Source: a virus | Reading direction: 5' to 3' (one strand) | DNA: 63,106 bases | IMG/VR virus record: IMGVR_UViG_3300021961_007069 | Location: 1 to 63,106 of that record | In this document: positions 32,611 through 40,952 of the stretch, in pieces | How positions within the stretch are numbered: position 1 is the first letter of the stretch | How the letters are laid out: the number at the start of each line of letters is the position of its first letter | Notes under the pieces: generated by a model | The model's database searches: none | What the model was told of the DNA's origin: nothing | The model's input: only the letters and a program-made list of their open reading frames with translations | Made by a program: the position numbers and the translations under genes

Positions 32611-32809
32611 TACATATTCTGTTTTTGTTAAGAACGCTGACGGTGGTATCATCGAGTTCTTTGATCTTTCCAAGATGGAGGCATTGAACTTAGTTAAAGA
32701 AATGAAGGAAGATGGTTTCACGGAACTTGATATGGTTCCTACCTATAACACACCCTTGTTCACTGACACGGTGACTGCCAAGGAAGAGGAAGATGGAATC
32801 CTCGAATAA
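32600..32809 (+). CDS. Small acidic unknown protein (69 aa)
   Basis: ATG 32600 has AGGA upstream. Acidic soluble protein (TYSVFVKNADGGIIEFFDLSKMEALNLVKEMKEDG) with beta-alpha character. It overlaps the next ORF by 17 bases. No family recognised. Confidence 0.68.
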   Translation: MASNTYSVFVKNADGGIIEFFDLSKMEALNLVKEMKEDGFTELDMVPTYNTPLFTDTVTAKEEEDGILE

Positions 32810-33179
32810 CGACAATGTCGTTAGTATGGCTGAGTTCCGTCAAAAGAAGATGGGGACTAAGCTGAAGAGAACTAAGCATCTAGAAAGCTTTGTTGAAGGC
32901 TATCACGAGGCTGGTCCAGAGGCAACTGATGTGTTCAATAAGACAATGATGTTGCTCAGAGCCTATGGGTTTGAGACAGAAGACTTTGACCGAAGAGACG
33001 TTTTACTGTTGAGGGAAGCCGTGTTTTCTATTATACTACGGTATAGAGAACAACATCACCCTCTACATTCGTTTGTAGATGATTTTGATAAATACTTTAA
33101 TAAACTTGAATATTTCTTGGATTCTGAATGGCATAATGCCGATCAAGATCCAGATGATGAAGGACCAGAATCAATATGA
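32793..33179 (+). CDS. Acidic helical unknown protein (128 aa)
   Basis: Basic N-terminus (AEFRQKKMGTKLKRTKH), then helical core and a very acidic tail (NADQDPDDEGPE). It is coupled to the RNase H gene through ATGA. Possibly a replication accessory factor by context only. Confidence 0.7.
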   Translation: MESSNNDNVVSMAEFRQKKMGTKLKRTKHLESFVEGYHEAGPEATDVFNKTMMLLRAYGFETEDFDRRDVLLLREAVFSIILRYREQHHPLHSFVDDFDKYFNKLEYFLDSEWHNADQDPDDEGPESI

Positions 33180-34042
33180 TTATTGTTGACCTAAACCAGG
33201 TTATGATTTCTAACCTGATGATGCAACTTGGCAACCATACGGATGCTAAGATTGAAGAGGGCCTTGTTCGTCACATGGTCTTAAACGCCATCCGCTCCTA
33301 CAAACAAAAGTTTGGTGAGGAGTATGGTGAGATTGTTATTGCATGTGACGATAAGAACTATTGGCGTCGAAAGATCTACCCATACTATAAGGCCAACCGA
33401 AAGAAGGCTAGAGAGGAATCCGACATTGATTGGAATTCGATCTTCGAATGCTTTAACAAGATCCGAGAGGAACTAAAGGAATACTTTCCGTATAGAGTAC
33501 TGAAGGTAGAAACAGCAGAAGCAGATGATATCATCTCCACACTTGTCCACCATAATGGTGCATTGCTAATGACAGGCAATGCCGAAAAGATTCTTATCCT
33601 ATCTGGTGATAAGGACTTCATCCAGCTTCAGAAGTTTGTAAACGTAAGGCAGTATGACCCTGTCCGTAAGAAGTTCATCTCCCACAACAACCCTGATGTC
33701 TACTTGAAGGAGCATATTCTTAAGGGCGACTCTGGTGATGGAGTTCCAAACTTCTTGTCTGCAGATGATGTATTCATTTCAGGCGGTCGTCAAAAGCCAG
33801 TTCGCCAGAAGAGTCTAGACAAATGGGTTACCCAAACTCCAGAAGAGTTTTGTGACCAGAATATGCTTCGTGGCTATAAGAGAAACGAGGCACTTGTAGA
33901 CCTATCTAAGATCCCAGTTGAGGTCTACAACACCATTCTTGCTCAGTATAACGAGCAAGAGGGTAAGAAGAAAGGTGATCTATTTAACTACTTCATTAAG
34001 TTCAAGTTAAAGAACCTAATGGAAAATATTGGAGAGTTCTGA
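33176..34042 (+). CDS. rnh: T4-type RNase H (FEN-like 5'-3' exonuclease, 288 aa)
   Basis: The acidic metal sites of the FEN family are visible: MIIVDLNQV, IVIACDDKNYWRRKIYPYYKANR, ETAEADDIISTL, LSGDKDFIQLQ and KGDSGDGVPNF (helix-hairpin-helix). It removes RNA primers from Okazaki fragments with primase and polymerase. Length is close to T4 RNase H (305 aa). Confidence 0.9.
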   Translation: MIIVDLNQVMISNLMMQLGNHTDAKIEEGLVRHMVLNAIRSYKQKFGEEYGEIVIACDDKNYWRRKIYPYYKANRKKAREESDIDWNSIFECFNKIREELKEYFPYRVLKVETAEADDIISTLVHHNGALLMTGNAEKILILSGDKDFIQLQKFVNVRQYDPVRKKFISHNNPDVYLKEHILKGDSGDGVPNFLSADDVFISGGRQKPVRQKSLDKWVTQTPEEFCDQNMLRGYKRNEALVDLSKIPVEVYNTILAQYNEQEGKKKGDLFNYFIKFKLKNLMENIGEF

Positions 34043-34482
34043 TGAATAGTAATGTAAGTGATGTAATGGAAGTTGCTAGTAAGGCAAAGACTAAACAAGA
34101 GCGCGCCGACATTCTCAAGGCAAATGATTCATTTGCGCTAAAGAGTGTTCTTCAATTAGCATTTCACCCCAATGTTGTTGCTGCCTTACCAGAAGGGGCT
34201 CCACCATTCAAGCGAATTGAAAAGCAACAAGATGACTACCATCGTGGCTTTATCCACGCTGAGGCTCGTAAGTTTGGGTATCTTGTTGACCAGCCTGGTC
34301 AGAACTTGACCAAGATGAAGCGTGAAAATATCTTCATTACTATTCTCGAATCTCTTCCTGGCGCAGAAGCAGACATGCTCGTTGCCGCCAAGGACAAGAA
34401 ACTACATAAGCTGTATAAGGGAATCACAGCTGATGTTGCTAAGTTAGCATTCCCTGAAATCCTACCGAATGATATCAAGTAA
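34042..34482 (+). CDS. DUF6433-like conserved phage protein (146 aa)
   Basis: Helical soluble protein (SKAKTKQERADILKAN, SFALKSVLQLAFHPNVVAALPEG, PGAEADMLVAAKDKKL) resembling the DUF6433 family of T4-like phages. It starts on the RNase H stop. Function unknown; replication context. Confidence 0.72.
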   Translation: MNSNVSDVMEVASKAKTKQERADILKANDSFALKSVLQLAFHPNVVAALPEGAPPFKRIEKQQDDYHRGFIHAEARKFGYLVDQPGQNLTKMKRENIFITILESLPGAEADMLVAAKDKKLHKLYKGITADVAKLAFPEILPNDIK

Positions 34483-34497
34483 GAGGTTGTTAGTTCC

Positions 34498-34698
34498 ATG
34501 ACGATTAAGAAGTATTCTCGTAACCAACGTTTTGACGACTATGAGGACCGTCCATCTAAACCAAAGCAAAAGGACCGTAGTGAGAAGCATATCCGCAATG
34601 CTTTGAGGACCACTGATCTAGATGCGTTAAAGAGACTATCAACTGACGACATGGATGAAGACTTTTACGACGACTACGAATTAGACTATAGGCGCTAA
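34498..34698 (+). CDS. Charged small unknown protein (66 aa)
   Basis: Mixed-charge, probably disordered protein (RPSKPKQKDRSEKHIRNALRT, DDMDEDFYDDYELDYRR). GAGG lies upstream of the start. No motif recognised. Confidence 0.65.
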   Translation: MTIKKYSRNQRFDDYEDRPSKPKQKDRSEKHIRNALRTTDLDALKRLSTDDMDEDFYDDYELDYRR

Positions 34699-34701
34699 TT
34701 A

Positions 34702-34914
34702 ATGATAGAAGAATATTCAATTCATATTCTATGGTTCCTAATGAGCTGTGCTTTTGGTACCTGGATGTATTTCCAAGGCGCCATGAAAGGCACACTAGCT
34801 GGCGTCAATGCAGCTGTAATCTTTATGGTTGTTAGTGGCAAAAGACAAGAGGCCGAAAAATTTCTAGAATTTGTTAATGACCTTACAGGTAAAAACTTCA
34901 AGATTGATAAATAA
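34702..34914 (+). CDS. Small membrane protein (70 aa)
   Basis: Two hydrophobic stretches (HILWFLMSCAFGTWMYF and LAGVNAAVIFMVV) precede a charged tail (KRQEAEKFLEFVNDLTGK). Looks like a two-TM phage membrane protein of unknown role. Confidence 0.7.
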   Translation: MIEEYSIHILWFLMSCAFGTWMYFQGAMKGTLAGVNAAVIFMVVSGKRQEAEKFLEFVNDLTGKNFKIDK

Positions 34915-34918
34915 AAAC

Positions 34919-35155
34919 ATGCCTACATACACTTTTGAAAACACCCAGACGGGTGAGGTCCATGAGGAGTTTATGTCGATCTCCGCACGAGAAGAGTACC
35001 TCGCTGCCAACCCTCATTTGAAGACCATAATCACACAGGCTCCGCCAATAGGAGATCCCCACCGCCTCGGCCTTAAAAAGCCTGATGCTGGATTTCGTGA
35101 CGTCCTTAAAAATATTAAATCCCATCATAAAAAGAGCAACATCAACACATGGTAA
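34919..35155 (+). CDS. Small conserved phage protein with FmdB-like start (78 aa)
   Basis: ATG 34919 gives MPTYTFENTQTGEVHEEFMS, an FmdB-type start but without the zinc-ribbon cysteines. DPHRLGLKKPDAGFRDVLKNIK matches a conserved hypothetical in marine T4-like phages. It lies directly before phoH. Confidence 0.72.
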   Translation: MPTYTFENTQTGEVHEEFMSISAREEYLAANPHLKTIITQAPPIGDPHRLGLKKPDAGFRDVLKNIKSHHKKSNINTW

Positions 35156-35171
35156 CAAAAGGTAGTACTCA

Positions 35172-35882
35172 ATGCCAAACAAAGCTAAGAAGAAACTTAG
35201 ATTAGCAGTTAATGGTAACCAACATCAGCAAGGAGTCAAGCTACATCAAATATATCCAATAACAAAAGCGCAGCAGAAAGTATTTGAGTCATTCTATAAA
35301 TCTCATTTACTACTACACGGTATCGCAGGCACAGGAAAGACATTCGTCAGCCTCTACCTTGCTCTAAAAGAAGTGCTAGAGCATAAAGCATTCAAACGCA
35401 TCGCCATAGTCCGCAGTTGTGTTCCCACAAGAGACGTAGGCTTCATGCCAGGAACACTAGAAGAAAAATTAAGTGTCTATGAACAACCATATAGAGAAAT
35501 CGTTAATTGTTTGACCCAGAGAGCTGATGGATATGATGTTCTCAAGGAAGCTGGTATTATTGAGTTTATGTCCACATCGTTCATTAGAGGTCTTACATTA
35601 GACAATACAGTTATCCTAGTAGATGAAATCCAGAATATGACATTTGGTGAGCTTGATTCTGTTATTACAAGAGTTGGTGACTATTCTAAGATCATCTTTT
35701 GTGGAGACTATAGGCAAACTGATCTACAATCAACTAAAGATAAATCCGGTCTAAAAGACTTCATGAAGATCTTAAATACTGTGGCAGATGTTGACTATAT
35801 TGAGTTTTTGGTAGATGATATAGTGAGATCAGGATTTGTTAAGAAGTACATCATTGCCAAGACTGAATTAGGGTTTGGATAG
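35172..35882 (+). CDS. phoH: PhoH-like P-loop ATPase (236 aa)
   Basis: Walker A GIAGTGKTFVS (about residues 49-59), Walker B VILVDEIQNMT and the PhoH signature RGLTLDNTVILVDE and FCGDYRQTD. PhoH proteins are ATPases, often fused to RNA-binding domains; this phage form is the ATPase core alone. Common in marine phages, role still debated. Confidence 0.9.
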   Translation: MPNKAKKKLRLAVNGNQHQQGVKLHQIYPITKAQQKVFESFYKSHLLLHGIAGTGKTFVSLYLALKEVLEHKAFKRIAIVRSCVPTRDVGFMPGTLEEKLSVYEQPYREIVNCLTQRADGYDVLKEAGIIEFMSTSFIRGLTLDNTVILVDEIQNMTFGELDSVITRVGDYSKIIFCGDYRQTDLQSTKDKSGLKDFMKILNTVADVDYIEFLVDDIVRSGFVKKYIIAKTELGFG

Positions 35883-35911
35883 GTAAGCTTCTGAAGCTAA
35901 AATATACTTAG

Positions 35912-35919
35912 CATAAATA
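35912..35919 (+). promoter_or_regulatory. Possible T4-type late promoter variant (CATAAATA)
   Basis: CATAAATA differs from the late octamer at the first base and lies 37 bases before the first of a run of beta-rich genes. Confidence 0.45.
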
Positions 35920-35955
35920 TCCTTCAGTAGCATTATAACTATCAGGGATTCCAAT

Positions 35956-36177
35956 ATGTCAGGCCCAGAACAGTCTATTATATTTCCAGATGTAACTGTA
36001 GTTAACAGTAACACTACAACTTACAAAGTTTGTGGTAATCCTGATTTAGTTGAACGTGTGGATATACAGTCTAAAATATCTGGTACACAAACATGGGTAT
36101 ATGGTTATGTTGATCCAACGACTAACACATATATCCACTCCCACGAAATGGAAGTTAAGAAAGGTAACTTCTTATGA
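35956..36177 (+). CDS. Small beta-rich protein, possibly structural (73 aa)
   Basis: Beta-strand-type sequence (DVTVVNSNTTTYKVCGNP, SGTQTWVYGYVDPTTNTYIHSHE). It follows a possible late promoter and overlaps the next beta-rich gene by ATGA. A virion role is inferred from expression class only. Confidence 0.62.
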   Translation: MSGPEQSIIFPDVTVVNSNTTTYKVCGNPDLVERVDIQSKISGTQTWVYGYVDPTTNTYIHSHEMEVKKGNFL

Positions 36178-36698
36178 GATATTATGGACTAAAACAAATT
36201 GATGGCATAAACCTTATGAGATATGAGGGTGTTGCAAATCAATACATAACCTCACTTCCAATGTCATACTCAAACAGCGTATATAAAGCAAGAGCTGATA
36301 TTATATATGTGTGCGAAGGTTCTGGCTCCATAACTGTAACAGAGTGCCAGACAAATAGTGACTTAGTCGGGTTCTCATATCAACCTGGAACAGCATATGT
36401 CCCAGAAAATGTATTTGGTAATAACATTGTCAAGCTAGAGAGTGGTAATGTTGTCCCAGTGTTAACAATTGTTACTCTTGGTAGACAATCAAACAGTTAT
36501 GCAACTAATGTTGCAACTATTGCAGTTAATGGATCATATGCTATTCCACCTAACACCTATGCTATAGTTGTAGAAGGAACAATAACTGTATCCAACACTA
36601 CTGCTGATTCGAATGTCGATCTATACATTCTTGGCGTAAGGGAAGAAGAAAGAACAATTGAAGGTAACGGTAAGTTAATTACATTTAAGGTTGTATAA
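36174..36698 (+). CDS. Beta-rich protein, cupin-like paralogue A (174 aa)
   Basis: Almost entirely beta-type. The C-terminal part (IPPNTYAIVVEGTITVSN...GNGKLITFKVV) aligns by eye with the genes at 38185 and 38836, suggesting a paralogous jelly-roll or cupin-like family. No catalytic residues stand out. A virion surface protein is possible. Confidence 0.65.
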   Translation: MRYYGLKQIDGINLMRYEGVANQYITSLPMSYSNSVYKARADIIYVCEGSGSITVTECQTNSDLVGFSYQPGTAYVPENVFGNNIVKLESGNVVPVLTIVTLGRQSNSYATNVATIAVNGSYAIPPNTYAIVVEGTITVSNTTADSNVDLYILGVREEERTIEGNGKLITFKVV

Positions 36699-36712
36699 AC
36701 TCAAAATATATT

Positions 36713-37429
36713 ATGGCAATGTTGTATGCTATTGGTGACAGCTTTACCTATGGGTTCAATTTCAAAGTAGAGCAAGAAAGAATTGAGTCAGTTTGGCCTA
36801 GACAGCTAGCTGACCTCCTCTCTTTACCACATAAGAACTTATCTGTTCCAGGTGGTAGCAATTGGAGGATGGCAAGGTTAGTGGCGACGCTGCCCCTGAC
36901 TCCAGATGATATTGTTATCATAGCTCTATCTGATAACCAGAGGTTTGAGTTTGGGGTCAACCTAAATCACAAACATCCAGCACCAAAGCTACCTGGTGAT
37001 ATCAATGAGGTGGATGGCAATCTTGTAACCAAAAGATTCTTTAGCGCTTTGTCGGAAAGAACGGTAGACACAAAAGCTAAAGAACTAACAGACCTAGCGT
37101 TTGGCCCATTCTTTAATAAAATGTGGTTTAGCCAGATGCATACTGTTATGTGCCTAGCTATTGCTCAAAGACTACAAACAATAGGTTGTAAGTGGTTAAT
37201 GTTTGATGCATGGAATATGAATCCTAGAATCGACATACCAAATTATATTTTTCCAAACTCAACAATGTATGATAACATAGTGCAAAGAAAAGAAGGGGAA
37301 TTGATTCGGTACTGGACTAAAGAAGAACATGGTGAGATCGCGAAGACAATTTATGATAAACTATATAATGACCAAAGCGATCAGTATGAAATCTATAGCG
37401 CGAATACAAATTTAGATTGGTTTTATTAA
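36713..37429 (+). CDS. SGNH/GDSL-like hydrolase domain protein (238 aa)
   Basis: Block I AIGDSFTYGF (Ser nucleophile), block II VPGGSNWRM (Gly) and IVIIALSDNQR (Asn region). The final Asp/His block is not obvious; HGEIAKTIYDKL may serve. A glycan esterase is likely. It starts 15 bases after paralogue A and ends on the next start. Confidence 0.72.
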   Translation: MAMLYAIGDSFTYGFNFKVEQERIESVWPRQLADLLSLPHKNLSVPGGSNWRMARLVATLPLTPDDIVIIALSDNQRFEFGVNLNHKHPAPKLPGDINEVDGNLVTKRFFSALSERTVDTKAKELTDLAFGPFFNKMWFSQMHTVMCLAIAQRLQTIGCKWLMFDAWNMNPRIDIPNYIFPNSTMYDNIVQRKEGELIRYWTKEEHGEIAKTIYDKLYNDQSDQYEIYSANTNLDWFY

Positions 37430-38118
37430 TGAATAGAATTGACTTTGATATAAAAATAGACAACTATAAATTTCACAAGCTCGAAAGAATTGATGGTGAG
37501 CCAAGACAGTATGTTCTACCAGATGGAGGTAAGGTTCCGTCTGTTACGTCAGTCACAGGACTAACAACAAAAGACAGTATCCAGAAATGGCGCTCTCGTG
37601 TTGGCGAACAAGAGGCAAATAAGATATCTAGAAAGGCTTCTGGTAGAGGGACTGTAGTTCATAATCTGGCTGAAAAGTATATTTTGAATGATGATAAGTT
37701 TGATGGGCTTTACCAGAAAGCAATGCCAGATGCTAAAATTCTATTTCACAAATTACGTGATTCGCTAAACAAAAATGTTACTGAAATCCGAGCGCTGGAA
37801 ACCCAGCTATGGTCACCCTACCTAAAGGTAGCCGGCACAGTGGATTGTATTGGTATGTTTGATGGTAAACTTAGTGTTATTGACTTCAAGACATCTAGCA
37901 AATCTAAAAATGAGGATTGGATCCAGCATTATTTCATGCAAACAGCTGCTTATGCTTGCTCTTGGTATGAGCTGACAAATGAGCCTATAAATAGTTTAGT
38001 CGTTATCATAGCGAATGATGAGGACAATGAACCTCAAATATTCAGAAAGACTACATATCAGTACTTAACATTATTTAAGCAGGCCAGAGAAGCTTTCCAT
38101 AAACATTATGGATTTTAA
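37429..38118 (+). CDS. PD-(D/E)XK nuclease, MGME1/RecB-like exonuclease (229 aa)
   Basis: ATG 37429 overlaps the preceding stop. RGTVVHNLAEKYIL (motif I His/Glu region), GTVDCIGMFDGKLSVIDFKTSSK (D...D-x-K core, residues about 136-158) and QTAAYACSW (QxxxY) define a RecB/Cas4/MGME1-type nuclease. It probably processes single-stranded DNA ends in replication or recombination. Confidence 0.85.
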   Translation: MNRIDFDIKIDNYKFHKLERIDGEPRQYVLPDGGKVPSVTSVTGLTTKDSIQKWRSRVGEQEANKISRKASGRGTVVHNLAEKYILNDDKFDGLYQKAMPDAKILFHKLRDSLNKNVTEIRALETQLWSPYLKVAGTVDCIGMFDGKLSVIDFKTSSKSKNEDWIQHYFMQTAAYACSWYELTNEPINSLVVIIANDEDNEPQIFRKTTYQYLTLFKQAREAFHKHYGF

Positions 38119-38184
38119 TATAATAAACCTGCAGCAGACGCATTTATCATATTTTAAACAGTCAAGAATTAGGAGTATATAACC

Positions 38185-38613
38185 ATGAGCTTCTACGGTA
38201 AAGCAACACAACAAAATCTATTTTTTGTCCATAAGACAAAATTAAATGCTAATCAAAGCCATCGTTTCGGCGGCGCCCAGGGCCACATTGCTTATAGTGT
38301 TACTGGAGAACCAGTACCAATCACTCTACACGAAAGTGGTGTTGAGATTATTCAGGCTGGTGCCGACGAGGTTGTGTCGGTAATTATAATGGGTACAAAG
38401 AAGGATGTACCTCCAGTAATTACTAATCTTGCATTGGTTGATGTTACCGATTCTCTTACACTTGCCTCTGATGTCCATGGTGTTGTACTAGAGGGATCTG
38501 TTACGGTCGATGGTGTTTTATTGGATGCTGAAACAGCTGTACACATTATTCAACCAGGTTCAGTTGCAACTGGTTCTGGTAAGCTTGCAACATTTACAAT
38601 CGTACAGAGCTAA
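38185..38613 (+). CDS. Beta-rich protein, cupin-like paralogue B (142 aa)
   Basis: GVVLEGSVTVDGVLLDAETAVHIIQ and GSGKLATFTIV match the corresponding part of paralogue A. The N-terminus (FFVHKTKLNANQSHRFGG) is distinct. Good SD (AGGAG). Possibly a virion decoration or receptor-contact protein; unproven. Confidence 0.68.
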   Translation: MSFYGKATQQNLFFVHKTKLNANQSHRFGGAQGHIAYSVTGEPVPITLHESGVEIIQAGADEVVSVIIMGTKKDVPPVITNLALVDVTDSLTLASDVHGVVLEGSVTVDGVLLDAETAVHIIQPGSVATGSGKLATFTIVQS

Positions 38614-38632
38614 GAGATACTAAACTATTATA

Positions 38633-38836
38633 ATGAAAGATTTGCCGGAAGGATTTCCTCTTTCAACTCTCAAGGCAACTGGTCAAATCACTGAAATTGG
38701 CAAGGTGCAAATTGTATTTCCTAATGGCCACAAGACACAAAAGGCTGTTAGAAAAATAATGATGGGTATATTTGTGGAGGAACGAAAACTACAGGATGTT
38801 GAAACAATAATTATTCCTTTTGGAAAAGTTGTTTAA
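38633..38836 (+). CDS. Small unknown protein (67 aa)
   Basis: Compact alpha/beta protein (LKATGQITEIGKVQIVFPNGHKTQKAVRK, VETIIIPFGKVV). It is coupled to paralogue C by TAATG. No family recognised. Confidence 0.65.
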   Translation: MKDLPEGFPLSTLKATGQITEIGKVQIVFPNGHKTQKAVRKIMMGIFVEERKLQDVETIIIPFGKVV

Positions 38837-39306
38837 TGCTTACAAGCCATATAATTAATTTTAATGGATTTCGTGTATTACAACAACATGTTCTGAAAAA
38901 TACTAGTGTTGAGTTTGATGATGTTGTTTTTTTTACATGCTTTCCATTAGTTGGTGGTCCAACATTGGAGATGTGGGATAACGTTGGCGAGCACACTGGT
39001 AGAATTTATGGTCCAGGAACCTTTTTAGACTTTAGAAGTGTAAGTCATTTACGTCCTAGAAGAATTCTTGTACATGAATCTGGATATACAATATGTTTGG
39101 TCACTAAACTCATTGATGCTCAATGGCATTATATGAATGTTACTAACTATGTTCTTCAACCAAACACCAAGGCGCTAGTAATAAGTGGTGGTGTTGCATT
39201 TGAAGAGAATGGTAAGCAAAAGCAAGCAAGCATGTTCAATTTGATAAACAAAAGACCATATGATTTGAATTTAGTTGGCAAAGCGGAACTAATACTAATT
39301 TCATAG
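38836..39306 (+). CDS. Beta-rich protein, cupin-like paralogue C (156 aa)
   Basis: LQPNTKALVISGGVAFEENG and LVGKAELILIS align loosely with paralogues A and B. HYMNVTNYVLQPN adds to the jelly-roll impression. The most diverged member of the three; the family grouping here is tentative. Confidence 0.62.
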   Translation: MLTSHIINFNGFRVLQQHVLKNTSVEFDDVVFFTCFPLVGGPTLEMWDNVGEHTGRIYGPGTFLDFRSVSHLRPRRILVHESGYTICLVTKLIDAQWHYMNVTNYVLQPNTKALVISGGVAFEENGKQKQASMFNLINKRPYDLNLVGKAELILIS

Positions 39307-39316
39307 GAGCTATCAA

Positions 39317-39814
39317 ATGAGACTACAAATCGAAGGTGGAACAGAGATACACCAGAGGCATTGTAGACAGTTTGCTAGATTCTTCTGTAAGAAATTCTTC
39401 TCTGAAGCACTTAATAAACAAATTACCGTTAGACTAAAGATTGTTAAAAAGCCAGAAATTAAATATGGCGATGAGTGCGGATATGTTGAGTGGATGGATA
39501 ACAATAGACAACCAAGACGGTTCACCATCTGTATCAATACACCACCTAGGGCATCCCTAAAATATATCATCAGTACACTTGCTCATGAGATGGTCCATGT
39601 TAAACAGTTCGTTAGAAATGAACTAATCGACCTTCCATCAACAGATTTTAATGTATCTGTATTTAAGAATAAGAAGTATAATCTTAATAGAGTAGCCTAC
39701 TTTGACCAACCTTGGGAGATTGAGGCTTTCGGTCGTGAACGTGGATTAACAAGAGAATATCTCGAAAAGGTCAAGTTGGCCAAGAAATTATTAAAGCGCC
39801 CTGTTGACTTCTAG
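39317..39814 (+). CDS. SprT-like zinc metallopeptidase 1 (165 aa)
   Basis: HExxH motif in STLAHEMVHVKQF (about residues 92-104), with a downstream PWEIEAFGRERG supplying the third ligand region. SprT-like folds include the DNA-protein crosslink protease SPRTN. Its paralogue at 40949 shares HETVHIRQ and PWEVEARGYEKG. Confidence 0.8.
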   Translation: MRLQIEGGTEIHQRHCRQFARFFCKKFFSEALNKQITVRLKIVKKPEIKYGDECGYVEWMDNNRQPRRFTICINTPPRASLKYIISTLAHEMVHVKQFVRNELIDLPSTDFNVSVFKNKKYNLNRVAYFDQPWEIEAFGRERGLTREYLEKVKLAKKLLKRPVDF

Positions 39815-39832
39815 TCTGAAGTAGCCTACAAT
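39804..39832 (+). promoter_or_regulatory. Sigma70-type promoter
   Basis: TTGACT (39804-39809), 17-base spacer, TACAAT (39827-39832), serving the basic protein gene at 39897. It overlaps the end of the peptidase gene. Confidence 0.65.
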
Positions 39833-39896
39833 ATGCCCTACTTGATAAGTGTGATGTCAAGTATTTGTTAAGTTAGTTAAATATGGAGTTATTGAA

Positions 39897-40175
39897 ATGA
39901 ATACTACTAAGACACGCGTTGTTGAAGTTCTCGAGAAGAACCGTAATGGTTTGACCCTCGCTCAGCTTCAGAAGAAGGTTGGTTCCGGTGCTGCTGCTCG
40001 CGTTAGCGAAGCTCGCTTTGCTGGTTTCCCAATCTACTCAAACCGTAAGACGTTTGCCAATGGCCGTACGTCGACCGTTTACCGTCTCGGTAAGCCTTCT
40101 AAGCGCTTCACGCGTAACATGAAGGCCGGTCGCACTCAGATCGCCGTTCGCTCGCTCTACACCCGCGCTGCCTAA
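39897..40175 (+). CDS. Basic winged-helix/HTH protein (92 aa)
   Basis: TRVVEVLEKNRNGLTLAQLQKKVGSGAAARVSEARFAG has an HTH pattern, followed by a beta wing (IYSNRKTFANGRTSTVYRLG) and a basic tail (KRFTRNMKAGRTQIAVRSLYTR). It has its own promoter and terminator, so it is probably strongly expressed alone. A DNA-binding regulator or architectural protein is likely. Codons are strikingly C/G-ending. Confidence 0.78.
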   Translation: MNTTKTRVVEVLEKNRNGLTLAQLQKKVGSGAAARVSEARFAGFPIYSNRKTFANGRTSTVYRLGKPSKRFTRNMKAGRTQIAVRSLYTRAA

Positions 40176-40198
40176 TTCCCCTTAGGCACTAGAGTATG

Positions 40199-40233
40199 GA
40201 AGGGGGCTGGGTTCTCTGGCCCCCTTTCTTTTT
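40199..40233 (+). terminator. Rho-independent terminator
   Basis: AAGGGGGC pairs with GCCCCCTT around a short loop and is followed by TCTTTTT. It ends immediately before the ATG of the deaminase gene. Confidence 0.85.
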
Positions 40234-40719
40234 ATGACAACAATCGATCTACCATTCAATTATCCTTATGGTGAACCTGATCCACAAATTAAGTGGCATA
40301 CAAGGTTCATCGGTTTAGCTGTTCATGTTGCTCAGTGGTCAAAAGACCCATCAACTAAGGTTGGTGCTGTCATTGTCGACAGTGAGCGAAGAGTTGTCTC
40401 TCTTGGTTATAATGGTTTACCAAGAGGTGTATGTGACCACGACCACATACTAAATAATAAAGAACTCAAACTTCAGGTCGTTAAGCATGCCGAAGAAAAT
40501 GCTATCCTCAATTCTCTTTTACGGCCATCTGGCTGTACAATCTATGTTACTCACCACCCTTGCGCTTCTTGCGCTGGTAGTATCATTCAGTCTGGCATTG
40601 TTCGCGTTGTGTTTCCTTCTGTTCCTCTGGATAATACATTCTCTAAGAGATGGGAAGAGTCGATTAGACTTGCACAAACAATGTTCAAAGAAGCCGGCGT
40701 AGAGGTGTTAGAAGCATGA
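40234..40719 (+). CDS. Deoxycytidylate (dCMP) deaminase (161 aa)
   Basis: Zinc site VKHAEENAIL (H-x-E) and HPCASCAGSII (PCxxC) with the N-terminal SKDPSTKVGAVIV. It makes dUMP for thymidylate synthesis alongside phage RNR. The ATG follows directly on a terminator tail, so there is no visible SD; translation may rely on leader read-through. Confidence 0.9.
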   Translation: MTTIDLPFNYPYGEPDPQIKWHTRFIGLAVHVAQWSKDPSTKVGAVIVDSERRVVSLGYNGLPRGVCDHDHILNNKELKLQVVKHAEENAILNSLLRPSGCTIYVTHHPCASCAGSIIQSGIVRVVFPSVPLDNTFSKRWEESIRLAQTMFKEAGVEVLEA

Positions 40720-40952
40720 TTGATCTGGATCAAAGAGTCACCGTTAATAACTTTCAGACAGCAATTGAAAGTTGTGTTCATAAGAAAGGTATGGGCTACC
40801 TAGAGGCAATCATGTGGTATTGTGAACAACACAATGTTGAGATTGAAGCTGTTGCCTCTCTAATCAAAAAGTCGGAAGCTATCCGAACAAAGCTTGAAGC
40901 TGAGTGCGAAGACCAAAACATGATCCAGAGGCAACCAAAGCTACCCCTATGA
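40716..40952 (+). CDS. 33: gp33-like late transcription co-activator (78 aa)
   Basis: Acidic helical protein (TVNNFQTAIESCVHKKGMGYLEAIMWYCEQHNVEIEAVASLIKKS) that matches the short gp33 forms of marine T4-like phages. gp33 bridges the RNA polymerase beta flap and the sliding clamp to activate TATAAATA promoters, several of which lie in this window. ATGA overlaps on both sides. Confidence 0.75.
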   Translation: MIDLDQRVTVNNFQTAIESCVHKKGMGYLEAIMWYCEQHNVEIEAVASLIKKSEAIRTKLEAECEDQNMIQRQPKLPL

